This document shows positions 23,076-36,733 of a stretch of DNA of 64,000 nt, piece by piece. The DNA is from Herpomyces periplanetae. Its lineage: Eukaryota; Ascomycota; Laboulbeniomycetes; Herpomycetales; Herpomycetaceae. Numbering within the stretch: the first letter of the stretch is position 1; the number at the start of each line of letters is the position of its first letter. Made by a program: the position numbers and the translations under genes. The notes below the pieces were generated by a model that was given only the letters and a program-made list of their open reading frames with translations, made no database searches and had not been told where the DNA came from. Location of the stretch: contig WMKJ01000034.1 in the NCBI GenBank assembly GCA_009733715.1, forward strand, positions 1 to 64,000, given 5' to 3'.

Positions 23076-24688
23076 TCATATGCACTTGTTTTCGAGTCCA
23101 ATAATGGTTTTACATTCCCGAATCATCTCATCTGGAATTCTAGGTGTCAGTGTTTTGCACCGAAATTGACCTGCACCAATGCTGATAATTTCTTCATCTT
23201 CGCTGTCATGACATCCCTGAATGTCCAAGAGCACGGGAATCTTGAATCTTTTTTTAACCCGATCTTCTTTTATCTTAATTATAGTGTCGCTATCATCATT
23301 TTCATTATTGTCATTACTAAGATCTGCCTCTTTATCTTCTTCATCGGATGAAATTACTTCGTTAATTGAGTCTAATGTGACGGAATCATCAAATGTTAAC
23401 ACATCCACCATCTCATCTTCTGCATCTAATCTTTGTTGGTGTAACTGTTCGATGGGCAAAATGTCAAACTCGTCCTCTCGTTCCACATACTCAATATTTT
23501 CCTCAATCTCCCCAAAGTCTGGTGCCAGAGCAGACCATTTCTGGGGAGTTAATATCGACCACACGTATACTCGACCAGAATCTACACCAACTGCGGCGAC
23601 CATGGGTTTCTGTGGATGCCACTCGACAGCTGACAATTCTTCTTTTGGACCTTCCAATATCTTTACCAACGACCCTAATCCACGTTCCCATACGTATATG
23701 TCATGATTCATCCATGTCGAAGCGGCTAGATATTCGCCGTTAAAGCTGAATGTTACGTGATTCCAACTAAGTCGATTTACTAGATCTTGAAATTTATGCT
23801 CAACTTCAACATGTAAATTACCCCAATCCAACGTAGCATTATCAAAGTAAGGTAACTGATAAGTTCTAATAATCCGATCTGTTGAATTAACAAGCATATC
23901 TCTTCCAGTTTTAGTGAGTCGTAGTAAAACTATTATCTTGGAGCATACTCTTAGTGAATAAAGAAGTTTGCATGTACGTGTTTCAATGACGTTTAGCCAT
24001 CCTTTGTTCGTTCCGGCAAGTATATGCCGACCGTTTTCGGTAAATATAGTGACAGTGGTAGTATTTTTGGCATCTTGGGCAATTTGCTTTTCACTGATAT
24101 TTCTGGCTTCTGATTCGGATCTTTTGGGGGTTGACGGTAATTTGTGTTTGACAGGGGGGATTCTTGTAAGATCCACAAGAACAGGCTGATCTTCAAGCAA
24201 CGCTGCCACGAAATGTAAGTGCGAGCGGGGATGCAATTCCGCTATAAAAACTAATGTTTCAAATCTAATTACTCGTATCTTCGTGCCATGTTTTAAATCC
24301 CAGAGGACGCATTTCCACTCTTGAGATGCTGATAAAAGGTACCTGTCACATCTTGACCAACTTAAACTTTGAATTTGTCGTGTATGACCACGTAGTTTCC
24401 TTGCTACTCCAAAAGTTTCAATATCAAAAATAACTATGGTCCCCGAAAGCTAAACAAACTATTCCGTTAAAACCAATTTTAAAATGATGGGTTAAATTTT
24501 TACATTAAAATTTTTTGAACCTGAGAAATGCATTATAAAATAATGGGAAAAATTACCCGTCCGGATGCTAAAAAATCACCTCCGTGGTTAAATCGTATAC
24601 AAGTAGCGTGTCCATTTTGTAAAAAGCCTTGGAGTACTTCTGGACAATCTTGTGCCAATATAAAAGGGTCAATTAATGCATGATTCAT
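23076..24688 (-). CDS. SWD1: COMPASS subunit Swd1 (RbBP5 family; 2 exons)
   Basis: WD40 protein of the Set1/COMPASS histone H3K4 methyltransferase. Exons 24688-24557 and 24449-23076, 501 residues (RbBP5 538, yeast Swd1 426). The start MNHALIDPFILAQDCPEVL and RFNHGGDFLASGR followed, after the intron, by LSGTIVIFDIETFGVARKL form the first blade as in other Swd1 proteins. RQIQSLSWSRCDRYLLSAS and CVLWDLKHGTKIRVIRF make the second, and SAVEWHPQKPMVAAVGVDSG with VYVWS the last. PDFGEIEENIEYVEREDEFD is the conserved acidic segment after the propeller that contacts Ash2/Set1 in the family. The remaining tail is acidic. Confidence 0.92.
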
Positions 24689-27600
24689 TCTGCTTTAACT
24701 TTATAACTGATGGGTTTTGGTAAACGCAAATTGTATCAGCTCTCATTAATACACAGCACTGATCATGCAAAACACAATTTAAACTTGAAGCTCACGCTTA
24801 CATATTTCACAGGACCAATTATTTTAATTATTAAATCTCCATTTGACGTAAAACTCTCTTAGCGTGAAAATTGAAATAAAACGATTTGCAAAATGAGGAA
24901 AAAGTATTTCATCTTCACTCTGGTTGCCTGACACATTAATCCGTTCGTCGCTTCGCCAGGATTAGTAATCGATGTAATGAAAACAGTTAGAGATGCAGGA
25001 TGTAAGTGGAATTGTGAAAGGTATATAACCTTTGGATATGATAATGCTAGAATATAATGGCATAAGTTACTCCCCTTGACTTACTGCAAAATTTAAAACG
25101 TTATATGAACATGTGGGGTAAGAAGTTTTGCACTTCTTAATTAATGTTTATCACTAGTTTCACATCGCTTGAATGAGACAGCTTCATCATAATTAACCAA
25201 TATTTATACAAATTTTTTAATCTTAATCAATGTAGTTGATGCTGTGAAGACTGATCTGTAAATACTACTGTGACTTTGTGCATACTGGGTGGTTTAATAT
25301 TAATATGACATTAAGCATGATCTTGCTCTAAATTTTCCTGAAATTTGGGTCTATTGATTAATTTGGTAGTTAGAAGTTTCCCCTAAAAATCTGGCCCTAT
25401 ACAACTTGGGCACAAATTTTACGCATCTGTCATGATGTATACTTTGCTTGTTTGAAGGTTTCTTTTGGTAACTCTGCGTAACACTAAATTCTCTACATCT
25501 ATTGATAGAATATAGTTTCACGAGAGTTCTCTTCGGTATAAAATCAATTTATCCGTCATACCAATTGCATACATTGTATAAATGTAAATGGTCTAAAATT
25601 TAAATACTATTTCGTTTGCCGCAGTTTCAAACATGGATTAATTTGAACTTGACGTTAAAAGAAAATAGATGAATTTTTCAAATGTTTTCTTTTTACCCAG
25701 CGTCGTTTTATATCAGTTTAATACACTCTATAAACTCTATATTGTATAACTAATTGTAAATAGTAAAAGTAATATATCACGGCCACTCATGATTTTTTTA
25801 GGCTTATATCCATTCAATTTAATCGAAATGATTCAGGTACTCATTTTAAAAAATATATTTTTATCTAAGGATCCGCAGATGAAAATGATAACTTGAGATT
25901 AACCAATTATCATATACGATAATACGCAAAGAATCTACTAATTACCGAAATTCGCATATGAGCTGGTTTGTAAATATTAAGCTAAACCAAAATCACTACA
26001 GGTTAGGTCGTTAAGAGTTGACATATCCAAAGAAATGTTTTAATAAATGTGCATTTAGCCCTGGCTATTATCAAAGCAACACCTGGGACCTATACGTGTG
26101 CTTACTAATAAATGAGCATTTATGGGCTATACATTAGAGTTTATGCTACGTCAGAGGGACAGCTCTGCACCACATAGGTTAAGTATTGTACACAAATGGA
26201 TAAAACCTTGATGAAACTGTGAACCCAGCCTTATGAGTTAACAACCCTATTCTCAAGGCTGAGTCGAGTTTATGATTGTAAACCTAGTGTTAAATTAAGG
26301 TTAAAAGTAAAGTTAACCACATGATAAAACCTGACTGTATAAATACTATATAGTGCATTTACTTTTTTTAAAATTTGGAGGATATTGATTTAGTACTTGA
26401 ACACTTGGAGTATGTAACTTTGTACTTTACCCTAACTTGACTATTTCTTGATTTGCTTTGCTTAATTCACTAGGTTTGACATGCGAATTTTGCACTATTA
26501 TGAACATGTATTGTGTGACAACCCATAAAGACAACCCTTTAAGTGATCTATTAAGCTTTACTCTCACCCCTTCTTCCATTTCCATGCAAATAATCCTCTT
26601 AACCCAAACTCTGATTACGTTATCATTCAGTTTCTGCCCAACGAAAATTTTTGAGTGTCCTTATTCATAAATGTTTAACCGTACGCAGGTAATAATTGAT
26701 TTCTAAATTGGTAACAATAACTGAATGTTTCACGATTTTACTTGTTACATGAAACGAAATACTTGTGGATAACGTAAGAGTGTAATATTCACCCTTATAA
26801 AAACTCAACTTGTCACCTCTAACTTGATATTGTAAATTGTGAAAATATGTAGCATAAAGAATTATCTGATGATCATACCCGCTAATTTTCAAGTTTTACT
26901 GCACTTTCTCATTACACACTCTCACCTGAAAATTCTCTATACTTTTCTCTGCATCGATAAATTCTCCCAATTACTCTCTACCCGTCAACTCTTTCTACTC
27001 TATGACATCATAATTATCCACCCCACTCCCTTCCTCCACACATTCCTTCATTACTAAACCCCGATATTTACCCGCAAATACCGTGCTCCGTCCCTCCAAA
27101 ATTCTCTTTAGTCGTCTCGGAAGAATACTTTGTCCGTGCTGCGCAGGATTTTTCTATGACGCCAACTTTTTGTTAATAAAGTTATTTTTTGGTAATTGCC
27201 CGATAAATGCTCGCTGGTAAAAGTTTATTCAGGCTTTAACTTGAACCGAGTACGTATGTTGTGTAAATTTACCCATCATGATATTGTTAGGTTAAACGGT
27301 TTTATACTAGGTTAAGTGGCTATAAGATTTACCATCCTTCCACATAGATAATTTTAAATTATAAGCTCGTTAGCTAGACTTATTCCGCCTAATGCTTGCT
27401 AGTAGAAAACTTTTCCTTATATCCAGTTTACCCTCGATTAATTGCTCGATATATAATAACATCATTGGTCGGCTATGCGTTTACTTTCTTCCCTTTCCCT
27501 TCCTTTTCCCATAATAAACGTTGCCTTTGAAGTGTAGTTTAATCAATTAATTTAGTCTACTTTACTCTTGTCTCTGACATCAAACTCATCCAATTCCAGC

Positions 27601-30321
27601 TTGTCATTTGATCTACTTTAATTTTCGTGTCTCGTAATAGTTACTCTGCATTATATATTCTCAAGTGCTGTGGTCTATCTTATTCTTAATTAAGGCGTTA
27701 TGTATTTTGAGCTTTTGTCATATGGATGAGCAAATTAAAGTGTAAAATTGATCATTTCAAGACTGTATACTAATGTTCTATATACTCCTCGTTTTTCTAA
27801 CCTGTCATTTGCACTTTTCCTAAATGAATAAATCTATCCCATGTTATTTTTAAGCGTGTTACGCTAAAATCACCCTTAGTGACGACCGGTCTACTCCTAC
27901 TTTGCATATGCCCAGTCACATTAATCATATCCAATCATTTTGCATAACTTAAACTAATCTAGTAATAAATTTTTTAGCACTTGGCAGTCCATTTAACGAT
28001 TATAATAATTAATCAATGACTTTGTCTCGCCCTCGCCTATCTCGACTACTGAGCAACTAATTTTGTCTCACTATTTGTTGCACTATCCCTAGAATTTATC
28101 CCTTCATCGTTTCCTCTCCCTTTTAAATTGGCCAGCTCATGCTTGCCCAAAATTATCCCTTGTCAAAATCTCCTTCCTCCATTTCATTCCAACACATTTA
28201 ATGCTACTATAAGCCATGCTCATGTTTTATTCAAATGCCCGATCATGCTCTTTTCCTGACAATTCATCTCCTGACCTTCAAGCATACCATTAATTTCGAC
28301 GTCTAATTTTCCATGTACTCTTTTAACCGCTTAACCTTTTTGATTACCTTGAACTCAAAAAATTCCGGGTATCATTAAGTTTACATGGAGCTTTTACCAA
28401 GCTCTTTACTCGCTAAAATCCTCAATTTGATTTTTTTTCCCTATCTACATTCTCAATCTTTACGTTTAGTAGGCTTTCTTGCCATCAACTCCTCTATCAT
28501 TTTAGCCACTCCCAAAAGTTTCATATACTCTGCCCCCCCAAATCTTTACACCCATGTGAATCTTCTCCACTCAATCTTCCAAGAATCCTTGATAAGCCCC
28601 AAATTGAATCGGTCAATTCCTACTCAATGCACTATCTATTTCATACAAGCAGCAGCAACAACAATAATAATAATAACAGCTTTATCTTCGCCACCATCAG
28701 CGTTAAAACGTACTTTGTAACCCTCTTACTCCACTCCCCCAAGCATATGACTCCGCATATCTCGACTTGAAACGCCATACCTATCTTTCTCAAGTTCATC
28801 CCGTCTTAATGAACAAATTACGCTATAACCTTCACGTGATTCTATCTATGACCTTAATAATCTTCTAGAATTCATTATCTCGCCTCATCAACGATGCATT
28901 ATTACAATATGTGCAAACCTGTATTCAAGTAGAGCTGTGCTATAAATTTTCTTTCACTTCTAAATTTCACCATATTTCCCTTACTCGGTTATCTCCGCTC
29001 GTTTTATTTCGTGCGTTCACACCTATCCTTATATATATAATAATGTTAATCCATCAATACATCACACTTACATTCTGAGTCCACTACACTTCCTAACCCA
29101 CCCACTTCACACTACTTACACCATAAATTTCCTTTACCAAACTTCCACTATATCTGCCTTCCTATTACCTCGTATCAATCACTTATGGGAGTCGCTCCTC
29201 CCTACATTAGTTACATATAAATCGCCTTTCTCCTCCTCTTTTCGGGCAGATTTAATTTATCGTTTTCCTATTTCGTCCAAATATCCTCTCAGCCTCTCAT
29301 ACCCTTCCTTTTTTGGAAAATTCTATTCTCACCACTTTCTTATTGCAGTATAAACTGTCTATCATGCTTCAGACTCGATTCAATAACTTTTAATATTCAA
29401 TAAACCTCAGTCCTTAATTTCCTTAACTATTTCTCCCTGCGCCTTAACTTTCTCTTTCTCTTCACGGTTATATAAGGTCTTTAGATTCCACGTTTTACCT
29501 GATCAACCATCTTCCAACATTCGCCTTTTCCTTATTCTCCATTATTTCATGCGTTATTTCTGCTGCAGCTCTTCTCACGTCTTACCGTTAATAACGTCGT
29601 AATTACCATAACTTCGGCTCTTCTCATCATCCCTTACTTAGTTGCGTTTCACCTTTTTCCCTATACTCCCTTATCCGCCGGTCTTAACCTTTTCAGGTCT
29701 AACTCTCTCCTCGGTTGGCTTTCCGCTTTACTGGCCGAGTCCCTCACATTTTTATGCAACCTCGCTTCTCTTTCCTTTTCTGTCGGATATTTACTCGTTT
29801 ACTGATCGCCCTATCTTATATTCTCTAATTTTAACCAATTTTTTTTTTTTTCATTGCGCGCGTTTGTCGCAATCATCACTCGTCAACTTTGGTCTCTCAC
29901 TTAATGTCCCCCTGACACGTCTTTCCCCAAGACCTATTCAATCCAAAACCTTCGAACCCTTATTTTTCGATATTTACCCTTGTGATTTCCCCCTTTCCCC
30001 CTCATACAGAAACTTCATATTCAAGATATCTGGACATGTTCCCTGTTTTGCCTGATTTTTCGCCCTTTTGTTTCGGACACCCCTAATTTCCCCTTATCAT
30101 TACTTTTTTTTCGGTCCTGTCTACTTTACATAAATTAAACATTCCGGATCTTTCCTTCGCATTTCACGCTCGCCAAGTTTGGTGTTTACCTTCTGACGCT
30201 CTTACCCGGATTTCTTTCTCCCTTTCAAAATAATCTTTCATCAGCCTTTCAAGAGTCATATTCCAGTAATTACATTCATTCTTTTCCTTTCTTTCGTTCT
30301 CTTTGAACACCGAACTCAGTT
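24689..30321. other. 5.6-kb region without recognisable genes; + strand becomes pyrimidine-rich
   Basis: No frame here carries recognisable protein sequence. From 24.7 to about 26.9 kb the DNA is plain AT-rich. From about 26.9 kb to 30.3 kb the + strand is dominated by C and T, in long runs such as those around 29.2-30.3 kb, right up to the ATG at 30322. This resembles a long promoter/leader of the downstream gene; transcription of it is inference. A CAG/CAA/AAT triplet microsatellite sits at about 28648-28679. Confidence 0.5.
28648..28679. repeat. mixed triplet microsatellite (AGC/AAC/AAT)
   Basis: A run of AGCAGCAGCAACAACAAT-type triplets ending in four AAT units, in non-coding, pyrimidine-rich DNA. 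Confidence 0.8.
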
Positions 30322-32370
30322 ATGTCCGCCGCAGTGGTTGTTCCAGCTTCGACCAATACACCCGAGAAACCTCCACCTTCACCTCCATCATCAATTAGAT
30401 CCTCGACCATATCATCACGATTGCCTAAATCTTCCTCATTATCAAAAGTTTTGTCAAATTCTTCGAGTTACAATACTTCGTCCGCATCATCACCATCGCC
30501 TTATCGTGGTCTTAATGCGACTGCGCTGCAATGCTCCCCAGCCCCAGGAACATCGGTTTCCACACCCAGCTCATCATCAGTTAATGACTCTACGTTAACC
30601 CACGCATCCCCCGATAATTTTGATAAGTTAACACCAAGTAACCACTCAAGGTAAGACGTCTATTTCCTTCATGTTAGAGATTTTGGCAGAATTGGGCATG
30701 CCCTTCGACGGCGTGCAACGAGGGCAGAGCAAAGATTGCGCTATATGAGGACATTATTGTTAACGCGTTTTAACAGCTCTGCAAATTCTCAAAGTTCCAT
30801 TACTTCACCGAATTCAGGATGCTCATCCAAAAGCTCGTTTAGTAGTGTGGTGGTTAAAAAGGAGCCGGGCTCACCAGATTTTCAGAATTCACAGCTTTCG
30901 TCTCACCAACTAAATGCTGCTCCGGATGGCATATCGGCCACGCGTCATAGACCCCATCGGCTCGATCTAGTATCCAATTCAAGCCCTCTAACGGCTGTAG
31001 CGCGTGCACGTGCATCAGCAGGTGTCGCCTCAGCGAAAGATTCACCAGGATTACTTGCAATTCGTGATGTTGGATTAGCATGTTTGTCACCAGGATTTCA
31101 TACACAAGATCCGTCTATGCGCGAACAGCTGGAACGTAGTTTGGACGTTCGTGAACAACAAAGACAGATAATTGTCGCACGTCAAAAAGGACAAATTGAA
31201 GCGGCTGCCGTAGCAGCAGCTAATAGCCCATTACCTCTTTCAAACTCCAAGAACGGATCATCAGCAGCCCTTGCTTCTTCTCGGTCACGACGCAGGGGAC
31301 CACCACCAGGACTTTCCATTGTTGCTACATCACCTCATTTTAAGAACAATGAAGAACGGGTGGTACAATCTGCACCACTACATCGATCATTTACTGGATT
31401 AAACGCACTGAATGCGGGAATAACGTCTACACTTCCTCCGCCTCATCACAATGTATCTCGTACTAATGGTGGATATACAACAACATCATCGGCTCGTGCT
31501 TCGAATAAAAATGTTAGCATGGCACCTGTACCACAGACTGGAAATCGATTACCGCCTATAGCAGACTTTTTTTCCGCAGAGTTATCTGGTCCTATTTCGT
31601 TATCGTGTGTGGGCCCAAGAAGTGCTATGATTAGTCATCCGGTTAGATCATCCCCTCCTCGTAAGCCTACCAATTTATCATGCTCAAGCACATCATCTAA
31701 AACGCCGAGTGCAACGACTAGTACTACAGCATCAACGGTAACAGCAACATCAACGGGTAACAATGGAAATACATCGAATACATCAGTCAAGTACAACTAT
31801 GCAACTCATGCGTACAATCCTACAATCAAATCACCGGCTATTTCGTCACCGAGTTTTACATCGTCATCTTCGTCCCAACCTTCAATGCGAGGCCGTGAGT
31901 ACAGTTCAGCTGATGAAGCAGTTCATTCCTTAGCGGGTGGAAGAGAAGAGCTATTACCTAAAATTGTACATTACGGAGGAAGCAGTAGTGGAGGGTGTGG
32001 TAATGGAGGATTAAATATTAGGAGTAGGAGTGATGTTAACCATCAGCCACCACTTCCGGTATCTGGGTTGCCATCGCCAGCGTCAAGAAATGATAGTAAA
32101 TCGGTGTGTGGAGCGCCTATTTCACAGATTGTTACAACATCATTTAACGGGGAAGGATCGACTTCAGGAGGGAGCAGTGGACGACGAAGAACTCGAGAAG
32201 AATTTGAACGAGATGGGGGTTCACCGGTGTTCACGCAGCATGAATCAATACGGTCAAGGAGTGGACCAGAGACATTTAGATCGGCGCGGAATAGTCCCGA
32301 GAGTATGAGGCAGAAGAAAGAAGAGTTTATAGCATTATGTTCACGAGCGTGGGATCTTTTTCACTCTTGA
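30322..32370 (+). CDS. Ser-rich, mostly disordered fungal protein of unknown function (2 exons)
   Basis: Exons 30322-30650 and 30690-32370 (donor gtaaga, acceptor ttggcag), 669 residues. Much of it is low-complexity Ser/Pro/Thr. Three segments look conserved rather than random: IGHALRRRATRAEQRLRYMRTLL (about 110-132) right after the splice; SPGFHTQDPSMREQLERSLD with VREQQRQIIVARQKG (about 235-275); and the extreme C-terminus EEFIALCSRAWDLFHS. I have a loose memory of the last two as shared by uncharacterised fungal proteins but cannot name a family. A helical basic stretch plus long disordered regions would suit a transcriptional or cell-cycle regulator; this is inference only. An unusually long pyrimidine-rich leader precedes it. 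Confidence 0.7.
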
Positions 32371-33507
32371 CATTTAAGCCAATGGTCAAGGTGGTATTTG
32401 TGAATTGAAACGAATGATGCAAATAATGGAACGATGCTGGGACAGTATAATATGGATGCACGTTATGTTACGAGATTCTTGATTAGACTATAACAGGATT
32501 TTAGGACTGAAGCAAAACCTATGGTATTGAGTGTGGTGTGCGGAATGAGAAATTATTTGGGGTTTTCATTCTTTGCACAATTTAATTAAGTAATTTTTGT
32601 GGTTGTGTAGGCGCTCTTTTTGTACGGAATTGGATACAGAAGCACAATCAACACGGTGGCTTGAGCATAGGGTTTGCAAACAAGGAAGCGTGATAAATGG
32701 AAGAAAGTGTGAATGAAGTAATTTTGCAGCGATTTCGACATGTTCATTTACGCAAGAAGTGTTGAAGGTTTTGTCCGCTTGCAGCAACTTTTAATCTTGT
32801 TTTATGAAAGCTTTTATGTATGTATGTATGTATGTTTGTTTTGTATGCATAAAATGTCGGTAATAGATTTAGGCAATTGAGGGTTTTGTTTGGCATATAA
32901 CTAGTCCAATTTAACTGGTTAACACTACTGTATATCTTCATCCTGGTTTATGACACATCGCGCGTGGCGCATAATCCGTTTGGACGTACCATTTGAGGTG
33001 AATTACCCAAAAAAGGGGGGAAGGGAATAGTAACTTCGCAGGTGCAACGTGGTAAATGCAAGAGGTGTGTAAGGACGGGCCATATGAAGATTGTTTAGTC
33101 ATTTTGGTGAGCTCAACAAACATTCACCTACCATGCCGGACCGGGCCGAGCCAAGCCGCGCCATGTCAGTCCTATGAAATCGGTACGGTAGAATAAGATG
33201 ACCCGAACCGACCGGAGGGGTCATGTGACGAGATGGAGAGGAGGCGGGGAGAAACCGGTGGGCAGGCGGACGTGGAAAGATGGATTTGGCAAGCGTTGAC
33301 GAAAGGCAGCAGTTCGCGTAATTTAACACGAGGAAAGGTTTGGCTTGAGATTCTGAACCAATGCTTTCAGGTTGACTTAATTTGGGGTATTAAAGGATTA
33401 ACATAGCGTTGACACTTTTCAGCAAAAAAAATCTGGAAACAGGACGGGAATTAACTTGTCAAAATATATATTATATATTGCAGTGAGATTCAGTGAAGAT
33501 CATCACG
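32371..33507. other. 1.1-kb intergenic region with GC-rich core
   Basis: 3' region of the Ser-rich gene and promoter of the KDEL receptor, both on the + strand. It contains a TATG/GTAT tetranucleotide run at about 32815-32835 and a GC-rich patch at about 33130-33290 with GGGGTCATGTGACGAG. No gene was recognised. Confidence 0.4.
32815..32835. repeat. (TATG)n microsatellite
   Basis: Five tandem TATG units in the 3' flank of the Ser-rich gene. Confidence 0.8.
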
Positions 33508-34658
33508 ATGAATATTTTTCGGTTACTAGGTTCGCGTTTTTTTAGGGGATTCTCGGGTTAAGTTGGCGAAGTGTAGACAAAAATGTTTTGCTAACACAAT
33601 GGGATATGGTTGTTTGGGTTGGTTGACAATCGCTTGAGACTGTAGCGGATTTTGCGCATCTTTTGTCAATTTTAATTCTTCTTCAAAAGATTAAATCATC
33701 TAGTGTACGTGAGTGAATGTGGGATAAAGAGGGTTTAGTTTATCGTTTCTACATTATATACTTGGTTGAAGCAAAACTGACAAATTCTCACATTGAATAC
33801 CGAGGGTTTTTATCGCGCTAATTGGACTTTTTAACAGAGTGTTTCCGGTATTTCATTCAAATCCCAATTTCTCTACTTCGTGGTTTATGTTACGCGTTAC
33901 ACGGATCTACTATGGACGTTTTATCGAGCAGATAGTATTTACAATACTATTTTTAAACTGGTCTTTTTATTATCATCAGCATACACGTTATACCTGATGC
34001 TTACCGAGTATAAACCATCCCAAGACCCTCGTTTGGATACGTTTCAAGTTCAGTACTTGTTAGCGGCCAGTTTGATACTCGCAGTACTCTTTCCTTATCG
34101 TTACACCTTTTTCGAGGTAAGTTTCACGTACATTTATACCAGCAAACGCATTCTACGTTAAGACATGCTAGCAAATGAGCCGTATACTTTGTTGAGTGTA
34201 TTTGCCATGACCATAGGCACACTCAATCCGGTCTTGAATCCCCCCTAAATATAACATCGTGAGATTAACATGTCTACTATCGCGCGGTAAATAGATTTCA
34301 TGGGCTTTTTCGATTTGGTTAGAATCCGTTGCAATATTACCCCAATTATTTTTGCTCCAACGAACCGGTGAAGCTGAAACTATTACAACCCATTATCTAT
34401 TTGCGCTGGGCATTTACCGAGCCCTATACATCCCCAATTGGCTGTATCGGTATTACATTCAGGAGCCTTCGTTCTTTGATCCAATAGCTGTGATTGCTGG
34501 GTCTCTGCAAACAGTACTGTACTCGGATTTCTTTTACATTTACTACACTAAGTGAGTAGACGGAGGGGTTTGGAGATGTTAATGTTAATTGAACCATTAC
34601 AACTAACCATCCAATCTTAAGAGTTATGCAAGGAAAAAAATTTAGCTTACCCGTGTAA
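33508..34658 (+). CDS. ERD2: ER lumen protein-retaining (KDEL) receptor (5 exons)
   Basis: Golgi receptor that returns KDEL/HDEL-tagged ER proteins. Exons 33508-33529, 33646-33704, 33838-34116, 34295-34551, 34622-34658; 217 residues (family 212-219), phases consistent throughout. MNIFR with ligand-binding Arg5, VTRYTDLLW with the conserved Arg47, and [59 protein letters not shown] are near-identical to the family. Seven hydrophobic spans fit. The C-terminus ends [12 protein letters not shown], the lysine-rich COPI-binding tail. The usual RSCAGIS loop reads SSSSVSGIS here, losing the Arg and Cys. The last exon codes for only 12 residues. Confidence 0.96.
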
Positions 34659-34991
34659 GGATCTACATCCTTAAGCACGTACAATCTGGTACTTATATAT
34701 TCGTATTACATTTTGTACGTCATTGCTAATGTATTCTATTTTAGTCCTTTCACCTACGGCTTAGTCTTATACCCGGACATATGATCACACTATCTGCTTG
34801 ACCGTTTTGTTCATTGACCCGTTTACCGTCCCGTTATCTGCGCTTCATCATCTTATGAATTGCCGTTAAAATTGCTTCAATAAACTCCTCGTGTTTTGGT
34901 ACGTCACATGAAATTAATCATAATTTTTACATTACGGTTGTTTTGAGGGCAAGATTCTAGTTTTCGAAAATTGCCCGTTCCATTGTCGCGT
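34659..34991. other. 333-bp convergent intergenic region
   Basis: Shared 3' region of ERD2 (+) and TAD3 (-). No feature recognised. Confidence 0.4.
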
Positions 34992-36620
34992 TTAAACATG
35001 AATCTTATCCGTTTCGTGTACCTTAAAACATGCTGGAATGGATGCGGTTTCGTCATCCACAATATGATGCGGGGATCGCACATATCTCCACGCATGAAAA
35101 TTCCAATTCAGTCGACCCTGATTGAATAAGGCGTAACGCGGCTGCTGGTGCGGCGGGAACGGGGTGGTCTCGGTTGTAAATGATTCGCATTGTTCAACGT
35201 TAATTTTGGCGTTGACGTTGGCCATGAAGAAGTTTTCGCGGAAATTTGTACTGCCTTCATGGCTTGTAATAGGGGGGACTAAGCACATGCCGCTGTTTAG
35301 CGCACCTGTCCAAATCATAGGCCGTTCAAAAATACAGTTGGTAATACGGGAGTGTACTAATGCCATAGTACAGGCTACGCAAGGTTCATGAGTAACGTAT
35401 ACATCAACATTGTGACATAAGTATGGTGAACTGCGGTTAGGTTGTCCAAGTTTTAAGGAGGGCCGAGCCAGTGTCATGGATACTTCATTGATTCCGCGCA
35501 TGATAGCATGGTTCAGTGGATTATTGGGTGATCTTATAATATCTTGCGAAGAGAAGCAGTGACCGTCTCTTGTTGCGGCCAAAATGTGGGAGGTTCCACG
35601 ATCCACAAACACGCAACCAATTATTGCGTGCCCGGTGCACCCGGTATGATGGATCTCTTTATCATTGCCCGGAGTCGTAAAACGACCAAGTGCAACCTGC
35701 CAGGTTAGATGAAATAAATTGTGAATGTTTTGGACTAAACGATCCTGGGTAATGAATTGGCCTATGGACTGGCTTGCCAGTAGAGCGGAACGTTGACGGG
35801 AACCGAAACCTGAATGTGTAGAATTGTAGAGACTGGGCCAGTAGCGGAGGGATCGGGTTGCAGCAGCAGCCTGTGAAATTGGGGGAGGGTGAACGGGAAT
35901 AGGTAAGATGAAGTGTATTAGCGGGTTGAGGGTAGGGTCATTTTGACATGCCAGAAAGTCCACGAGAGAATTGCTGGATGAAATTAGGGAGACACCGTTG
36001 ATGGATTCCAACAATTGTGGTTTAGAAACACTAACGGTTGGTGCAACCAACAGGTATAGAAGCTGGTCGAGATTGGGAATTGATTCAGCGGGAAATTGGC
36101 TAGTGAGAATAGTCTCGCGCACATGTTTAGGCAAGTAGTCCCAAGCTATAATACGCCGTAAGAAGGGAGGATGATTGATTGCAGTTTCACGGGCAGATTC
36201 GTTTTGAGGGAGGGAATTATGACAAGAGAGGGAAGAGTTGAGGGGTGGATTATGAATTTTGGAAAAGTTCAAATTATCATTTGAATGGGTTAGCCAGTCA
36301 AGAATCCATGCGTGAGGAAATGATGTGCGAAGTTTAGAGGATAAAGAGGCGGCAAAATTCTTTGGTGCAGCGAGAATGTGACACGGGGCTTCAATTATGA
36401 TGGCAGTTGTGGATTTGAGTTAAATTTTGCGATGATAAGATGGTAATTGAAGAGGGAAACAAAACTTACACAGGTAAACATTGGAGTTTAATTCGGAATT
36501 GGAGAGAGTTAATTGCAAGCTCCTTAAAGGTTCGTTGAGGGGATATTGAGAGTTGCGTGAAGTGGTTAAAACAGGGGAGTTTAACAAGCCGTTCAAAGGT
36601 TGATTACTGAGGGTAGGCAT
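34992..36620 (-). CDS. TAD3: tRNA-specific adenosine deaminase, non-catalytic subunit Tad3 (2 exons)
   Basis: Partner of Tad2 in the heterodimer that deaminates A34 to inosine in tRNA anticodons. Exons 36620-36470 and 36388-34992, 515 residues, longer than yeast (322) or human (351). The deaminase fold is clear: GHAIIGCVFVDRGTSHILA, then PLNHAIMRGI where catalytic subunits have HAE, so the proton-shuttling Glu is absent as expected for Tad3. VYVTHEPCVACTMALVHSRI supplies the PCxxC zinc ligands, and RLNWNFHAWR is the conserved C-terminal strand. The intron joins SNVYLS to PCHILAAPKN, a Tad3-like N-terminal block. Extra length is in the first 200 residues. A 401-bp gap separates it from the URM1 gene upstream on the same strand. 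Confidence 0.92.
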
Positions 36621-36712
36621 GTTGTGTAATTGATCGACCACCGAATCAACCGGCGTTGGATTTGGCGGAAAGTAGCGGTTGACAGGTTAGAATGAATTAA
36701 CCAAATGAAGAA

Positions 36713-36733
36713 GTGTGTGTGTGTGTGTGTGTG
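36713..36733. repeat. (GT)n dinucleotide microsatellite
   Basis: About ten uninterrupted GT units in the 401-bp gap between URM1 and TAD3. Nothing else was recognised in that gap. Confidence 0.9.

Noticed and set aside
28385-30055. Ser/Leu/Pro-rich + strand frames
   Set aside because: By-products of C/T-rich DNA; no ATG context, splice partners or family pattern.
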